64,000 nucleotides of DNA from Chaenocephalus aceratus (Eukaryota; Chordata; Actinopteri; Perciformes; Channichthyidae): positions 20,327,654 to 20,391,653 of the forward strand of contig CM043792.1 of NCBI GenBank assembly GCA_023974075.1. Direction: 5' to 3'. A model generated the notes under the pieces. The model had not been told where the DNA came from. It worked only from the letters and a program-made list of their open reading frames with translations, and did not search any database. This document shows, piece after piece, positions 1 through 35,095 of this stretch. Each line of letters starts with the position of its first letter. Within the stretch, counting starts at the first letter, position 1. Both the position numbers and the translations under genes were made by a program.

Positions 1-2084
1 ATTCGCTTTTGAGAGACTTTGTTGAGTCAGTTTGCAGCCACAGTCACAGATAAGCAGAGTTTAGAGTTTCTCTATGGTGTCTTTTTTCTCAATGTCTTAA
101 AAGTGGCAACACGTCTTTTTCTCGAGTCTCCTCTACTTCTGTACAGTCCGTCTATCATTTGATGTTGGCTGCTGTCAGACTGCCCCTCTCAAGGTGCGGG
201 ACTTTGTTAGTTATTCTCTAGAAGTTCTATGCTGTAGCCTGGTTCCCGTATTATAGTTCATAGAGGGGTCGCGATAGCATTTCTAAGTTGTACCTGCCGT
301 CCTCATGTATTCTAACCTTGTTTCCTCCCCCTCTGACTGCACAAGGGAGCTTACTCTCTCTCTGCAAAGCAATCAAAGGGATGATTAAATGGCTGCTGAC
401 TTGCATTTTTCCTCCCTGTATTGGAAAAAGTTTGTTGATTGTGTGTAAAGTACGTCACGGCTTAGAAAATTGGAAGTTGATCCCTCTCTGATGGAAAGTC
501 CTGCCTGTCTGAGGTGACAAAGAAGAGCTAATTACCCCTGTCCTCTGCCACTCTTCTCGGCTGGAGAACACGTCCACGCGACACATGAGCGTATGCAGAC
601 AACTTGTACTGCGGGCCGTCTTTGTTCTGATCTGAAGTAAATACAACCTGACACATTCAGACTCAAAGCTGAAACTGTTCATCCCAAAACCTAGTCACCA
701 TCGCACCACACGTCACTCAACTAGGCCAATTTTAATTACCAGGAGAGGGGGCGCGCCGCTCTCTTCAGTCCTGCCTCAGCAGAGATTTGTCAAGATTAAT
801 TGAATTTGCTGCTTCTAATCGCTCTGGTAATGCCCCGTCGTTCACGTCTGGCTGGGAATGCTGGGCATCACCCAAGGCTGACGCATGTTTTTCAATCGCC
901 TGTCCCTACAAAAAGGTTAACAACAGAGAGATGATATGTTAAGGTTGTGTGTCAAAGCAGTTGAGATCGTGTGTAGCCACATTGATGGCTAGCGTCTGAC
1001 AGGGGCCTCTGTGTGCGTGTTACACAGACATCATGTTTCCAGTCACCTGAGACAGCGAGGTGACAGCCAGAGCAAAACTGACACACGCAGGCTTTTGTCA
1101 GCTGAGCTCAAGCAGAGGTCCGGAACGTGTGTGTTTGTTGCTGTGCGTGGGATCACTTTAAAAATAAATACAAATCCGCCAACAAGTCAAATCATATCTC
1201 ATCGAGCCAAAAAGCCCTGCGAGGCCTCCCTGCCACGTAGCATTGTTTTTGCCAGCCAGAACAGAGCAAGACAAAACAGCTCAACAGAACCCTCATTTGG
1301 CACTGTCACAGCCTGCTGTAGACGGCTGGGTTCCATTAAGGCATAACAAACCCATGCACACAGCTGCAGCATGCGTTTACTGCAGTGGAAACCCTACACT
1401 GCAGTTTTAGCCCAGATGTACACTGAGTCAGAGTAAATCTGCCCTGTGAGAGAACTCTACCTGCCCCCCCTCCTTCCCCAGGACACAGTAGTACATCATT
1501 ATTGACTCCTAATGCTCTTCATTCGGGCCATCCATGCTGGCCATGCCAGAGCCATTAGACCTGGTGTTGTGCTCTGCTACTCATCAGCTGTGATTTATCT
1601 TGTTGATATGCACAGTGCTGTAAGCAGAAGAACTGCCGACCCTTTAACTACCAGACCAAGAAAAACGCTATGGAAAAACAAGAAAGTGCATTTTCAACAA
1701 TCATCATATACAGTACAGTATTTGTATGCATCAAACTCAAATAAAACACAAACTCAAATACATTTTTTTCTTTTATGGAAAATGAGCAATATATACAACC
1801 AGATATATTCATAAAAGATAATAAATAATAATTGGGGGAAAAAAATGGAAAAAAGTAAGTTAAGTGTTTTCATAATAAAAAAAAAACTATAACTATAATG
1901 TTAGTAACTCATAAATAAATGGTCATAAAGAGATGCCAAGAAACATCAAGATGGAAGGGGGAGAATCAACTCAGTGAACAACAGACACCAAGGACGTTGG
2001 CTGATGAAGAAGACAAAGTAAGCCAGTGCCAATATAAGGCTTAGTCATCTTGCCAAATAGTGAGCCTGTGTTGATATATGAAAA

Positions 2085-2212
2085 CTAATTTAGAACTGGT
2101 TTATAAATGGTTTTTAATGATTAATAAAGTGTTTACAACCTAATTAATAACCTAATTATAAACCCTTTATGAATCCTTTATAAGGGTAGTCTTATTGTAA
2201 AGTGGTACCCAA
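2085..2212. repeat. possible dispersed AT-rich repeat
   Basis: This is an AT-rich block of repeated TTTATAA and AATTAATAA-like words, ending in a TTATTGTAAAGTGGTACC-type sequence that resembles the ends of common fish interspersed repeats. No clear terminal inverted repeat or target duplication was established. Confidence 0.3.
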
Positions 2213-2980
2213 AAGTTGACCAAAAAGTGATTTCTTCAGGAGTGATTTTTAGCATGCCAACTTTCTCAGGGGAAGCTAGCTGAAGGGCATTCTGTTTGAA
2301 CCACAGTGACATCTAGAGGTTGTTTTGTGCATAACATGTCAACCAAATGGTAGAGCTGGCTGAATCAGATGGAGTTAAACCTTTTTATTTATTTTTCAAC
2401 AAGATATCAAGACACAAAATGTGCTCTACCAAATAGTGGCTGCTAGTTAAAGGGTTAAAATTGCCTACTTGGGCTGTACAGAAGAGATTCTGCAGAGCTT
2501 CTTAGGTAACACCAAATTCTCCACTTTTACATTCATATCTTGTGGCCCTGCCACTGTTTTACTTTATAAAATGTATTTCTCCCCATAAATGTATTCAGCA
2601 CTGCCTTTTCATTACAAGACTTGGCGTCTTGGACACTAAGCCGCTGGAAATGATAGTTGACTTGTTGCGAGAGTTTGTCAGTAGAAGGAATAATGGCATT
2701 GTAATATGTCAAGTTTTCAAGGGGAAGAAAAGGAAAGACTTTGAAGTAGCTGAAAATGAAATATTAATATGTTTAGTGGCACCATTAGACGCGGGGCTCA
2801 TAAATGTTTGGTGAATGAGAAGCAGCCGAATTTGCTCAGGCCTTGGAAAGGGATGACTTTTTACCGTGAACATTTTAAATTGAGAGACGGAACAAGAGGG
2901 AAGGAAGGATGCAGAGGGACACACACACATCTCTAGGCGCTGCTTAAAAGAGAAAGGAAGGCACAGTAGTCCTGCAGTCT

Positions 2981-2983
<3 letters not shown>

Positions 2984-3018
<35 letters not shown>

Positions 3019-3038
3019 GTGTGTGTTGTGTGTGTGTT
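2984..3038. repeat. (GT)n microsatellite
   Basis: Dinucleotide GT tract with two TT interruptions, typical of fish introns. Confidence 0.95.
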
Positions 3039-5623
3039 TGACTAGCTGTACTCATTAGTGTGGGAGTAATTGATAGGGTTGTAGAGAGCGCTGAGCAGAG
3101 TGATTAAGGGGAGGGAGGGCAGCGGCTTATTTCTCAAAAGGGCCGTGAAACAGAAATGCTGAATGAATCAGACAAACAGCCAAGGTGGCCTTAAACTAAC
3201 CTCCTGCTCACTGTGACGACAATCTTTGAATTGTGTCTCTTTCTCTGTGTTTATGCGTGTGTGTTAGATGATCTGTGTGTGTCTGTAATTGGTGTCTATT
3301 TTTCAGGACAACCAAGAGCAGAAGAAAGGAAGTCATCCGTCTTCAACCGACCCTATTGTTCTTCTCCCTCTCCGCAGCATTGAAGACGTTTTCTTTTTCT
3401 CTCTCTATCTCTACATGTCACTGCTGTGCATCACACCCATCATTTCCCTCCTTTTAGGAAATACACAAATGTCAATTTATTACATTTCGAATACCATCTT
3501 TTGAGGATACACTCGCGTGAAGCGGGCAAGCTCTGCTGACAGCAAATGTCAAAAATAAGTCCATATGTTCGAGCTCTGCTGAATGTTGGTATCGTCATGC
3601 ACCCCTGCCCCCCGTAGTTGTTTCAGTGAGGATGAAAGCTCTGATGCTCCCTGGTCCGTCTCCCCCTACCCTAACCTTGGAGTTAATGATTGCACACGCA
3701 GTTGGTGGCAGGGATGTAATGCTTTCTTGCCCCTGCCCCAGCTTCACAGGACTCGCAGTCATAGCTTTGCCATGTTTACTCCTCTAGGCTATCATTCCCC
3801 CGGTCTTCATAGAGGTTGTTTGTCCATTTTGATCCTGGCATTAGATGATACATGATCAGTGTTGCTGCTGATCCTGATGCTGTCTGTGCTGTATCGCTGC
3901 CAAGATGCAAGACCACCCCCCGCACAGATCAAGCTACTGCCGCTAACTCCCCCCTTTTTACTTTTTATTTTACTCGCTATTCCTCCTTACATCTCTCTCT
4001 CCCTCCCCTCTCTCTCTCTCTCTCTCACGTTTTTTTCTTTATTAATGGGCAACACCGTAAGCTGTCGTGACAATTTCACAGGGCTCCCCGGGGACATCAG
4101 ACTTGCGTGACCACACACATGACAATCTCGCCCGCAGCAAGGATCCACCAGCCATGTGCCATTTGACGAGCGTGGTCCCAGAGAGACATGGCGATGCGCT
4201 TCTGCCTCAGCAAGGCGTGTGGCAGCGCCGTAATGACGAAGGCGGAGCTGAGATCCTTGCTATCGTCTCCAGCTGCTCACAGACCTCCCCAGACATGGCG
4301 ACACGAGCAGGTGCAAAACAGCGTCATGGATGTGGAGGGAGATTACCTGCTGGAGTCAGCTGAGGCCTTGGTGTGTCTCAACAACACACCAACCTATTGA
4401 TTTGTGTGTGATGAGCCCGCTGCAGACATTTCTCTCATCTCTCTTTTGTCTCTACCCGTTTTTTTTTTCTCCCCTCCCCCCCCGAACCATGTCTCTTGGT
4501 TTCTTTCTGTGTTTCTGAGGCGTTCCACTCTGTCAAGCCCTCCCTTTCCCCTGTTGTTTGTTCTCTTTTTCTTTGATGAGCCAGCCTCGGCCAGGCAAGC
4601 CAGCAGCTCCCCATTGATTGGACGGTCGATGGGTTGAGTGTTTACGCTGGCTTCTATAGCGAGCATCCTGACTCTGTAAATTGAGCAAAGCCAAAAGCAC
4701 CGCTTTCTTTAGATCAAGGGGCCACTCCTAATGTCAACACAGACTGTACTATGAGAGAGACAATATCAACAATCGCTCCCGCAGACAACTAACTACAGAT
4801 AGTCATCCTCATCTCCACCTTTCCATCTGCCATCCCCTCATCGCTTTCTCAATCTTGTTTACCCCCACAGCTGAAAGGACTACAGCACAAAGAGGCTCTC
4901 CCTCAGTTTCTCTCCAACAGGTTCCCCGGAGCCGCACGTTTGGGCGTGAGGGAAACAGGGAGGAATGTGGCAATAAGAGGGGTTGAGGTGGGGTCGAGAG
5001 TATGTGGTTGGGGGAGGATTGTGTTGCTGGGGGATTATTGATAAAGCCGAAATGAAATGGAAATGGATTCAAACCCAAGTCAGGCCATTTTCCCCTCCTC
5101 ATTTTCCATTTGAGCCATCCTTTCTCTGAGTAGCCAACCTTAACACAGACAGATAACTTGCTTTAAGAAAAGAGAAAGAGAAGAGGACAGCTTTTATTTA
5201 ATCTCAATTTTCTCTTTTTTCCTGCACCTGTTTTTCTTTCGTTCTCTTCACTTTCCCTCTCTCTCCTATCTCTTCCGTACTGTCTTTCTCTTTTATCTTT
5301 CTTTCTCCTTTTCCGATGCTTGAATAGAAGTGGATCAAAAAGGTAAAAACCACAATGAACATAACAACCACAGCTCGCCCCTTCCTCCCTTCTCCTCCCT
5401 CCCTGTCTCCCTTCCTCCCCCCATATACCCTCCTAACCCAGCACCTTGTGTAGTAGTGGTCATGTTTGATGTTGATCTCCCTCCCTTTTTCTTCTCACTC
5501 TCTAATCGCCTCCTCTGCCCTTTTCTTTCTATCTCTCTTTGAACTATAACCAAAACTCTAAAATCCTTTTAGATTTCCTCCTTGGTTCTGATGACACCAG
5601 CCTGACCTGCACACACGCACTCA

Positions 5624-5649
5624 CTCACACACACACACACACACTCACA

Positions 5650-5682
<33 letters not shown>

Positions 5683-5702
5683 ACACACACACACACACAC
5701 AG
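5624..5702. repeat. (CA)n microsatellite
   Basis: CA tract with several CCA and CTCA interruptions. Confidence 0.95.
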
Positions 5703-6968
5703 TCCAGTAGTATCTAAGAGAGATAAACGAGAACTAACTTCATTCCTTTCTTGTGCAAAGTAGCTTTGACTTACAGAAAACATATATTCATATCATCTCA
5801 TGAATGGCAAATCTCCTCATTTTGCATCCCTTTCAAAAAAAAAAATGTCACACTGTTGCATCACACACACCTGACAATTCACATTTGTCATTACATTTCT
5901 CAAATATATTCCAGCTCATTGGCTATTGCGATTTATTTGTCCCTCCAGTTCTAAAAAAGATATCCTCTCGTTTTACTTTTCTATACTATATGCTCTCTTT
6001 TGTTGTTTTTCTCAGGACAGATTCGAAGTTTGTTGTTGCTGTAATCTTGAAGCAAACTTTGTGTTACTCTATAACACAGTAAATCACCAAAGATGCTCTC
6101 ATTATTATTTTTACATTATCCCATTTCCAGGTGCTTCAGTGTCTTTCCCTCATTCTGTCTCTTCCCTTTGAAATGAATAATTCTTCCATTGAACTCCTTT
6201 TCTTCACCGTCTCCTGTTCCTCTGTTGTGTTTCTCATCCTCCCTTTCTCTGGTCCTCCTTCTGATTGGTTATCTCTCAGATCACATCTGGTTCTCACAAG
6301 CAGCTGCAGGCTCTTTTGAGCATCTTTACACTCCTCTTCCTCCTCATCTCCTCTTCCTCTCTGCCTCTCTTTCTACAGTTTGTCACTGCCGAGTCTCTGT
6401 TCTCTTTATTGCACATGCACTGTGAACTTGTGCCCCCTCTCCCCATACCTATCCACATCAGTCAATCCTGGTTCCTTATGTGTTCAGTGAGGCTCTGGAG
6501 GGGGGGAATGGGAGGGAATGGGGAAGGGAGGTGTATCCCCTGTAGGGAGTACTTCAGCTTCTTGTAATGGCCTCTCTGATACAGCAGGGCCTCGTCACAA
6601 GCACCCTAAAGAGCCACAATCAGCATGGCCAGGCACCTCAATCACTTCTTGAAGAGGAGAGATATACCTTACCCATACCCAAGGTCAGGGTGAGAGTAGT
6701 GGCCATCAGTGCCAGAGTCCCAATGAGCCTTTACATCTGTCTCGGCCTCAGCCATTTCCCCGTCTGGCTCCACGGCTGGATCCATATGTTGGGAGGAATT
6801 AACTACTATGGAGTTTGCCATTAACTGGTTTATGGACCCTTTGTCCGTCGTCATGTCCACGTCTTTTCATTCACATGGATCATTGTCTCACTATTTCTCC
6901 CACCGCAAGCAGACATTTTACTGTAGCTAACTCTCTTGCTTGCCGTTGAATAGCAAGCTACAAAACCA

Positions 6969-7010
6969 TCCTCCTCCTCCTCCTCCTCCTCCTCCTCCTC
7001 CCCTCCTCCT
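6969..7010. repeat. (CCT)n trinucleotide repeat
   Basis: About 13 CCT units with one C insertion. The proline-rich translation over it is an artefact of the repeat. Confidence 0.95.
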
Positions 7011-7983
7011 GCTACCATCTCACCCAACTGGTTATTTTCTTACTACTCTTCCTCCCACTAACACTAAGATGAATACCCCTTTCCTCTGTCTGCATTCCTG
7101 CCCCTTTCCTACCTTAACCCATTACTCCACTGCTGCTGAACTCACTTGTGCGACTGTGTGTGTTTTCATCCAAAATATTCCTTACTGATTGATCAGCTGA
7201 TAGAAATATTTCGAATGGGATGATGTGCACCGCTCAGGGATGTCACATGTGGAAGATCCTGTTCAATGAATGTCCATCACTCAGTCAACCAACATACTGT
7301 TAGGCTATTTTAAGACTGTGTTGGCGTCTCCTTCTTCCCATCACTCCCTCTGTCCCTTTTCTCACCCTTTGCTGACAGTCTAGCAGAGTGCATTCCACAT
7401 CTCTACAGTATTCCTTTTATCACTGCTGACAGGATCACACTAGTGTCCTCCATATTTCACACATCAAGACTGTTTGCTTCTCAATGAGAAGAGGCAAGGG
7501 AAGGATGCAGTGCAACAATCCTGGTATTTCTATAAAGCGTGGGTAGATGGACGGGAGGCAGACTCCACAAGGACACACCTAACAGCTCACACAAACAGCT
7601 CCCATACCTGTGATTCAGAAAAGTGAGAGGGAATGAGTGAAACCACTGCATCGTGTGACAGGAAAACACAAAGAACGGCTGTGCATTGAGGAAGAGAGGG
7701 AGCGCGGTCGCTATAGAGACGATGAGTCAGGCAGCATTGCCTCATTAGGAATGACCCACCACACATGAGCACTGTCATGTGACCAAGGCAGTGCAGACAC
7801 TATTCAGTGGCAAGGGGAGATAGTGTGGGGATTGACTGAACATGCAGAACTCATTGCATTGTTAGAGCGAAAGAAACAGAGGTGAGTGAGTGAGGCTACT
7901 GGCCATGCATATAAATCACAGGACCTTTATGGGAGACGGCACATCTGGGACGCCTGATACAGAGTAGGGACAGTCAGGGCTGT

Positions 7984-8003
7984 GCTAGGCTAGGCTAGGC
8001 TAA
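7984..8003. repeat. short CTAGG tandem repeat
   Basis: Three to four copies of the pentamer CTAGG/TAGGC within non-coding sequence. Confidence 0.7.
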
Positions 8004-8297
8004 CGTTGCAGCGATGTAACGTTTACCCATATCTCACCCTCCTCAGTCAGTATAGTCTGCTGTATCTGCAGCCTATAGCCTTTGCAGCCATGTCCTGACC
8101 AACTTTCCTGTCACTCAGTGTCAGCTCCACTCCTACGCAGATAAGACTTTGCTTTCAATGGACGCCATTAGCTGTTGCAAGCTTTTGGTCTCAGTGAAGG
8201 GTATTCTCTGGGGTGAATGTCTGGGTTGATAAGGGTGCAAGTTTGACACCTGCCTCTTCCACTGTCAGGATAGTGTATGTGTGTGCACGGTCTGAGA

Positions 8298-8299
<2 letters not shown>

Positions 8300-8387
<88 letters not shown>
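8300..8387. repeat. (GT)n microsatellite
   Basis: Long GT tract with a single GGT interruption near 8336. It produces spurious Cys-Val and Thr-His open frames on both strands. Confidence 0.95.
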
Positions 8388-8388
<1 letters not shown>

Positions 8389-9075
8389 TAAGGTTGTATG
8401 TATGTGTGTACATGTCTGTGCACGGTTGTGTGTTTTGTATTGCGTATTTACTCCTACGACTTGACCCCCCTTGTAGTCTAAAAGGAAGCACACACTCAAT
8501 GGGAGCCCCTACTGTCTCTGTCCTCATTCCTCTCTTCTCTCTGTCACTTTAAATGTCACTCCTCAGCTGATTAACTCACTCCTAATTCTCATTTCACAGG
8601 AAATAACCTATTTACTCTCTGTTACTCCACTCCTTTCTCTCTTCTTGTTTGCACACACAGAACACACTCACATCCGATTTCACGACTTCTCCTCTCTCCC
8701 CGCCTCGATGTCTCGCTGAACGGCACACATGGATGCCTACACACAAAACACACACACAGCTACACACATTAATGGGCTGATGAATGCACATCAACATACC
8801 ATTAGAACACACTGCAGACACACTAACCCTTTAAGCCCATTAACTGTCCAGAATGGGCGCGGGGTACCATGACATGCTCCATTCTGCCCCCTGCTGCATG
8901 CGTGCGGCACCTGCCAATAACAGGTGTGGGATTCAATTACAGCAGCATGTTCTCAGCAGTCAATCCTGTGAGCAGGCCATCACTGAGGGCTGGGCAAAGG
9001 CTTGGGGCGGCAGAGCCTTCAGATCCTCGTAGCATAAGGTTTACAAAAAACAAAAAATAAAAATGACGCCACTTT

Positions 9076-9108
9076 AACACCCGCTGCCAACCATTGGCAG
9101 CGGGTGTT
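9076..9108. repeat. perfect 15-bp-arm inverted repeat (hairpin)
   Basis: The arm AACACCCGCTGCCAA is followed by a 3-nt CCA loop and its exact reverse complement. The GC-rich arms sit in AT-richer DNA. No function is evident; the loop is too short for a usual microRNA precursor. Confidence 0.9.
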
Positions 9109-11155
9109 TAGATCATCCAAGATGTACATTAACTATCACCATGACGCTGTCACATCAAGCGTAGAAACACCATGGATTGCGAAAGACAACCAAAATGAGG
9201 AGACTAAAATTAGCCTAAAGCTGTGAGCGCTCACTTTGAATTGCGATACCAGTCGATCAGACATTGCTGGACGACACTAATGGGAGATATTTGCTGTCAT
9301 TTTCAGAAAAGTACTGGCACTTTAATGATTGTATACTGCTGCTTCATATTGACAAGTAACAGCTGACCTGTGTCTGGGAAAGGGATTATGGTGATAAATA
9401 GTCAATTATTATAGCAGCATTTCCCTGTATGTGTGGCAGTAATTGGCAAGCTAGAGCGTGATAGCTACAGCCTGGGTTTTAATCCCTGATAAGGTACATT
9501 TCATTCGCCATCTGGCTAGTTTTAGGGTAAGGAAGTGTTTTGCCTGCGCTGCCTATAGTGACTTCACTGGGGTGATCATGACTGCAAGATTTCCATCCGC
9601 ACCGAAACAGAAATTAATCTATTGATCTCGCATAATCCCAGATGGCTCTTCCTCCTGCTAACCTGCTCTAGCCAGACTAGAATAATGCCTAATCTCAAAA
9701 TGTACGCTTAATGCCTATTGCCTAATACCTCATTCATATGGTGGTCATAATAGCCTTTTGTACAGTAGACTCCTGTTAGGGCTCAGCTGCTCCGGCTTCC
9801 CACTGCTACAATCACCCTTCACAGATGGGGGGAGGCAAAGGAAAGGAAAGGAAGTCAACAGGAGCTCGTAAACAGGAAGGCAGTTAGGAAGGCTGGGGAG
9901 CGCAGGTCAGAGTTAATGAAGCCCCCTAGACAGGGTGTGAAGCGAGACCACTGTTTCGGTTTGGCCCATTGAGTATATGTGCGTGTGTGTCTGTACATGT
10001 ATGTGTTCTAATGGAGTGTGTGTCCAATACAGTACAGACGGCTACCAATAGGAAAGAGCCGGATGGTTAGGTGCAATAATGAACAAAATCATATAGTATT
10101 TTTGGAGGGACAATGTTGCGGGCAAAATGTAGTGCCAATAAGTTGTTTTGCAGGCAACAACCTATTTTGTTGCAGTGATAGATTGTGCATTCTTGTCACT
10201 TACTTCCTATATACTGTAGTCATGACTCAGTACATTACCCCTCTTTTGAAGCTCCAGATCTAAATCTTAATGTTTACAATAGTTTATAATCTAGCATTTA
10301 AAAATTAAAGTAATACAACAATATTTACAGTGTTGTATCGTAAAAAAATTAGGAGGATTTTTTTCTGCGTTTTAAGATACAGTTTGATAAACACCTCTAC
10401 TATGTTTTATAGAGTATCTTCACACACTGACACTAGCCACATGCAGTATTACACTTTGGGTGATCCTTCTGTGACACCCTTTATGATAAATCCAGCCAAT
10501 CCCATCAGCCATAGGTTCCGTGTTCAGTCCAGTGGCGCACCAACAGCTCATGTTTCTTTGTTCTTTATTCTACCTCAAGGCAGAGTTCCTGGCTTTGTCT
10601 ATGGGTCACCTACATGGAGAGCCACTGCGTGCTGTTTATTTAGCTATTTACAGTAGCATTGTACTTTTGAGGCAATGTCCTACTTTTAGTAGTTGTTTTT
10701 TGACTGTATTGCTTTTCTGCTCCTCCTTTAAGGCCTTTATTTGCAATGCGTTGGAGCACAACGTTCGGTTATTTTGCAGTGAAGTCACGCTGTGTCACAA
10801 ATAATGAAAATATAATTTAATGTGGCATGAGGGAGAGCTGGCATTGATGTATGTCAAGAAATGAATTGTGCAGCTGTCTGAAAGTGCCAGATTCAACTAT
10901 TTCTCTGAACATTATTTTGCATATTTCCGTCACCCAGGTTCATATTTGCAAAGCAAACACCTCAAGCGTCTCTGCCTTTGAGGGAGCTTTTTGGTTTGAC
11001 AAAGCAGCATGACAAGCCTTCTCCTAGTGAAGATTATGTATTCAGAGTGTTTGATTAGATTCCTCTTTGGTGGCCAGTCTCAATCCCTGCTGGACCCCCT
11101 CAAACAAAAGAGGCTAATTCCATAGTATCACCAGCTACTAACACAACAGCAACAC

Positions 11156-11377
<222 letters not shown>

Positions 11378-11437
11378 AGGCAGCAAAAAAGAGATTTCCA
11401 CAAGCCTGAAGCCTCTCCATCTCTCTATTGTGATTTT

Positions 11438-11441
<4 letters not shown>

Positions 11442-11501
<60 letters not shown>
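11442..11501. repeat. (GT)n microsatellite
   Basis: Uninterrupted GT tract about 65 bp after the CAGA/CAGG block. Confidence 0.95.
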
Positions 11502-11502
<1 letters not shown>

Positions 11503-12602
11503 ATCTGTGTCCAAATGCCCTGCAGTGTCCAATTAGTTCAGAGATGCGTTCAATCACGAGGTGACCAGCAGGTGCCTGATTCTTTCGCCACCCCAAGCCA
11601 GAGAGCCACATACTAAAAACTGGCAGAGGAGAACATGGGGACTCCTCCGCTGTTTTATCCTGTAGTGCTTCCAACTCTCTCTCTCTCTTTGTCGCCGGTA
11701 CCCTTATGATGTCAGAGTGGCGAGGATGCCAGCAGCTTTCCTCATATATCACCTGACAAACCCAGTAGTCCCAGGCCACTCTGGGTGTCAGGCAGGGACA
11801 CACGGCGTCAGACAAGCCAATTTACATCAGTCCCCGGAGGATGCCTACACCTGCCTAAAGAAAGCATCCTGTGTGTACGCTTGTTTAGTTTAAAGATTGT
11901 TTGTAAGGGTTCCCATGTGTGTGTGCCTATGTCTGTTTGGAATGAGGACTGTTGTTTGTGTGTGAAGCCAAGAGTCAGTTGCGAATGAAGGGGAGGCCCT
12001 GCCAAACTTACATCTTTTACCCCAGAATACTTTTTTCTTTCAAGCGTTACTCTTGACTGAGAGCCAAATTTGAGTCCTAATAAAACAAGCTGTACAATTA
12101 CTGTTTTACCCACCCAGTGGCGGAGCAGAGAAGCAGAAGCCTTTGAAATATAAAAATGCACAATCAAATAAAAAGTAGGCCAAGATAAATTAGATTAGAG
12201 ACTACATCTAAGCCGTGGCAGCAGCCAGAAATCTCCCATTATCATATCCAGACGCTTTCCGGCCACAATGCTGATGTTCTACAAATGAGCTTTTAATATT
12301 TCCTTCAGTTTAAAATCTGATATTGTACCTCACCTCACTACCCACAATCCCCCTCTCTCCCATTCTCCTCCTACTCTTTGTCTCCTTTTCAATTCTCAAC
12401 TTACTTGTATCTACTCACATCTTTCCTCCGTCTCCGACATGTGTCTCTCCTAATCTATATTCCATGGTCTTTGGCCTTTTCCCATTTCCTCTCTCCCTCC
12501 CTGCCATTTCCATGATATCTTTCATTTTTACAATGCTTTGTTTTCATTTTCAATCTCTTCCTTTTTCCTGTCTTCTGCTCCAACACACCTCTTCTGCTCC
12601 AG

Positions 12603-33809
<21,207 letters not shown>

Positions 33810-34632
33810 CTGGAGGCTGAAGGAGGAAGTTGGAGACATATGTGATGGCCAAAGCCGCCTCCTAGCCTGCCTCGTTTTGCGTCTCTCCACTTTCTGCTTG
33901 TTTGGTTGCCTTTCTTTCACTTGACTTTTATTTAGCTAACAGATGAGCAAACAGAGTGACCTTCATGGGGGAGTCATGGCTGAGTCAGCGTTTATCTTAA
34001 ACCCTCCCCAGTCGTCTGGAGATGAGTGATGGGAGTTTTGTCGCAGCGCATTCGTTATGCTTTCTTTAACTCTGTTCCCCCCCAAAGTTCTTTTGTGACC
34101 CTAAGGCCAAGTCCAGCACTCTGAATGTACCACAATCTACCCCGTTTATCTTCAGATATTTCAGAAACTTTAAAACTTTGTAAAAGTATTTTTTATTGTT
34201 ATTACTCATCAGACCTGCCTCCGGAGATGGGAATATTATTTTGTATTTTATCTCATTTCCTTTTCGTAACATCCATTGGTCTTTTTTTATGTCATCATTT
34301 AATAGGAGTAGCTAGCTGTGGAGACAGGGAATATAATACACTATTATAACCTAAAAAGAAGTCTCACAGAAAGCTCTTCATTGTTGCCAAAAATATATTT
34401 TATTGAGCCAGAACAGAAACTAGAACATTCACAAACACATTCACATACATGCTCACTTATCCAGAAGTGCTCATTACTGAACATCAAAAGTCAAAATCGT
34501 ACTTCATCTAAGTAAAGGGAACACGCTTTTGTTCCCAGCAGGCAGTGGGAGCTGATTCAGTTGCCTTCATTTCCTCTTGCTGTGAATCGACGACTATGTA
34601 CAGAAGTGGAGTAAAAGCAGAGACTGAAACTT

Positions 34633-34650
34633 CCCCCCCCCCCCCCCCCC
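34633..34650. repeat. poly(C) tract
   Basis: Eighteen consecutive C; length is likely unreliable in any assembly. Confidence 0.9.
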
Positions 34651-35071
34651 TCCAGAGCAGAAGAATCTGCATCCTAAAGACTGGCCACTCCTCTCCACTG
34701 TTCTATCTGGTTGTTTGCTTTAGGCATTTGAAAAGTTAAATGACTGCCTTGCTATTGTTTTTATGAGAGTATTTAATTTGTTGACTTTTGGTCTGCATCC
34801 TTTGGGGGCTGCGAGGGCCCCCTGTACTTTGCTGTTAGAGCCTAGCCAGTTGAAGTGGACTTGTTTCCTGTGTGTGGTTGTGACAAGAAAGACTATAAAC
34901 ACCGCGAAAGCACTGGTCGACCAATTGGTATAGCCGTGTACATAGGAACCACACATGAATCTACTTTATTCCTACTATGTAAATAGACACAACAGATGAT
35001 CAAAAGCAACAAAATTAACAAATACTATGAAAAATGACTTCTTGTACTGCAACAAACCAACGAAAGAAAAA

Positions 35072-35077
35072 AATAAA
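35072..35077 (+). terminator. candidate polyadenylation signal for adgrl1
   Basis: AATAAA about 1.26 kb after the stop codon, followed within 40 nt by T/G-rich sequence (GTTTTGGAGTTTGTG). Confidence 0.5.
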
Positions 35078-35095
35078 ATGTTTTGGAGTTTGTGA

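Larger units (their letters stand above)
33810..35095 (+). other. adgrl1: adgrl1 3' untranslated region (minimum extent)
   Basis: Non-coding sequence follows the stop codon. The end is set by the first convincing AATAAA (35072). Latrophilin transcripts often have longer 3'UTRs, so it may extend towards 37-38 kb. A run of 18 C lies at 34633-34650. Confidence 0.55.

Noticed and set aside
2542..2814. 90-codon plus-strand frame with mixed composition
   Set aside because: No splice sites, no recognisable domain, and the opposite strand is equally open. Probably chance.
4067..4400. Overlapping plus-strand frames in a GC-balanced patch
   Set aside because: Two different frames are equally open, no motif was recognised, and there are no coherent splice signals.
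6940..7188. Proline-rich frame
   Set aside because: The proline run is the CCT repeat.
8168..8552. Open frames of His-Thr or Cys-Val repeats on both strands
   Set aside because: Produced by the GT microsatellite; no exon signals or conservation.
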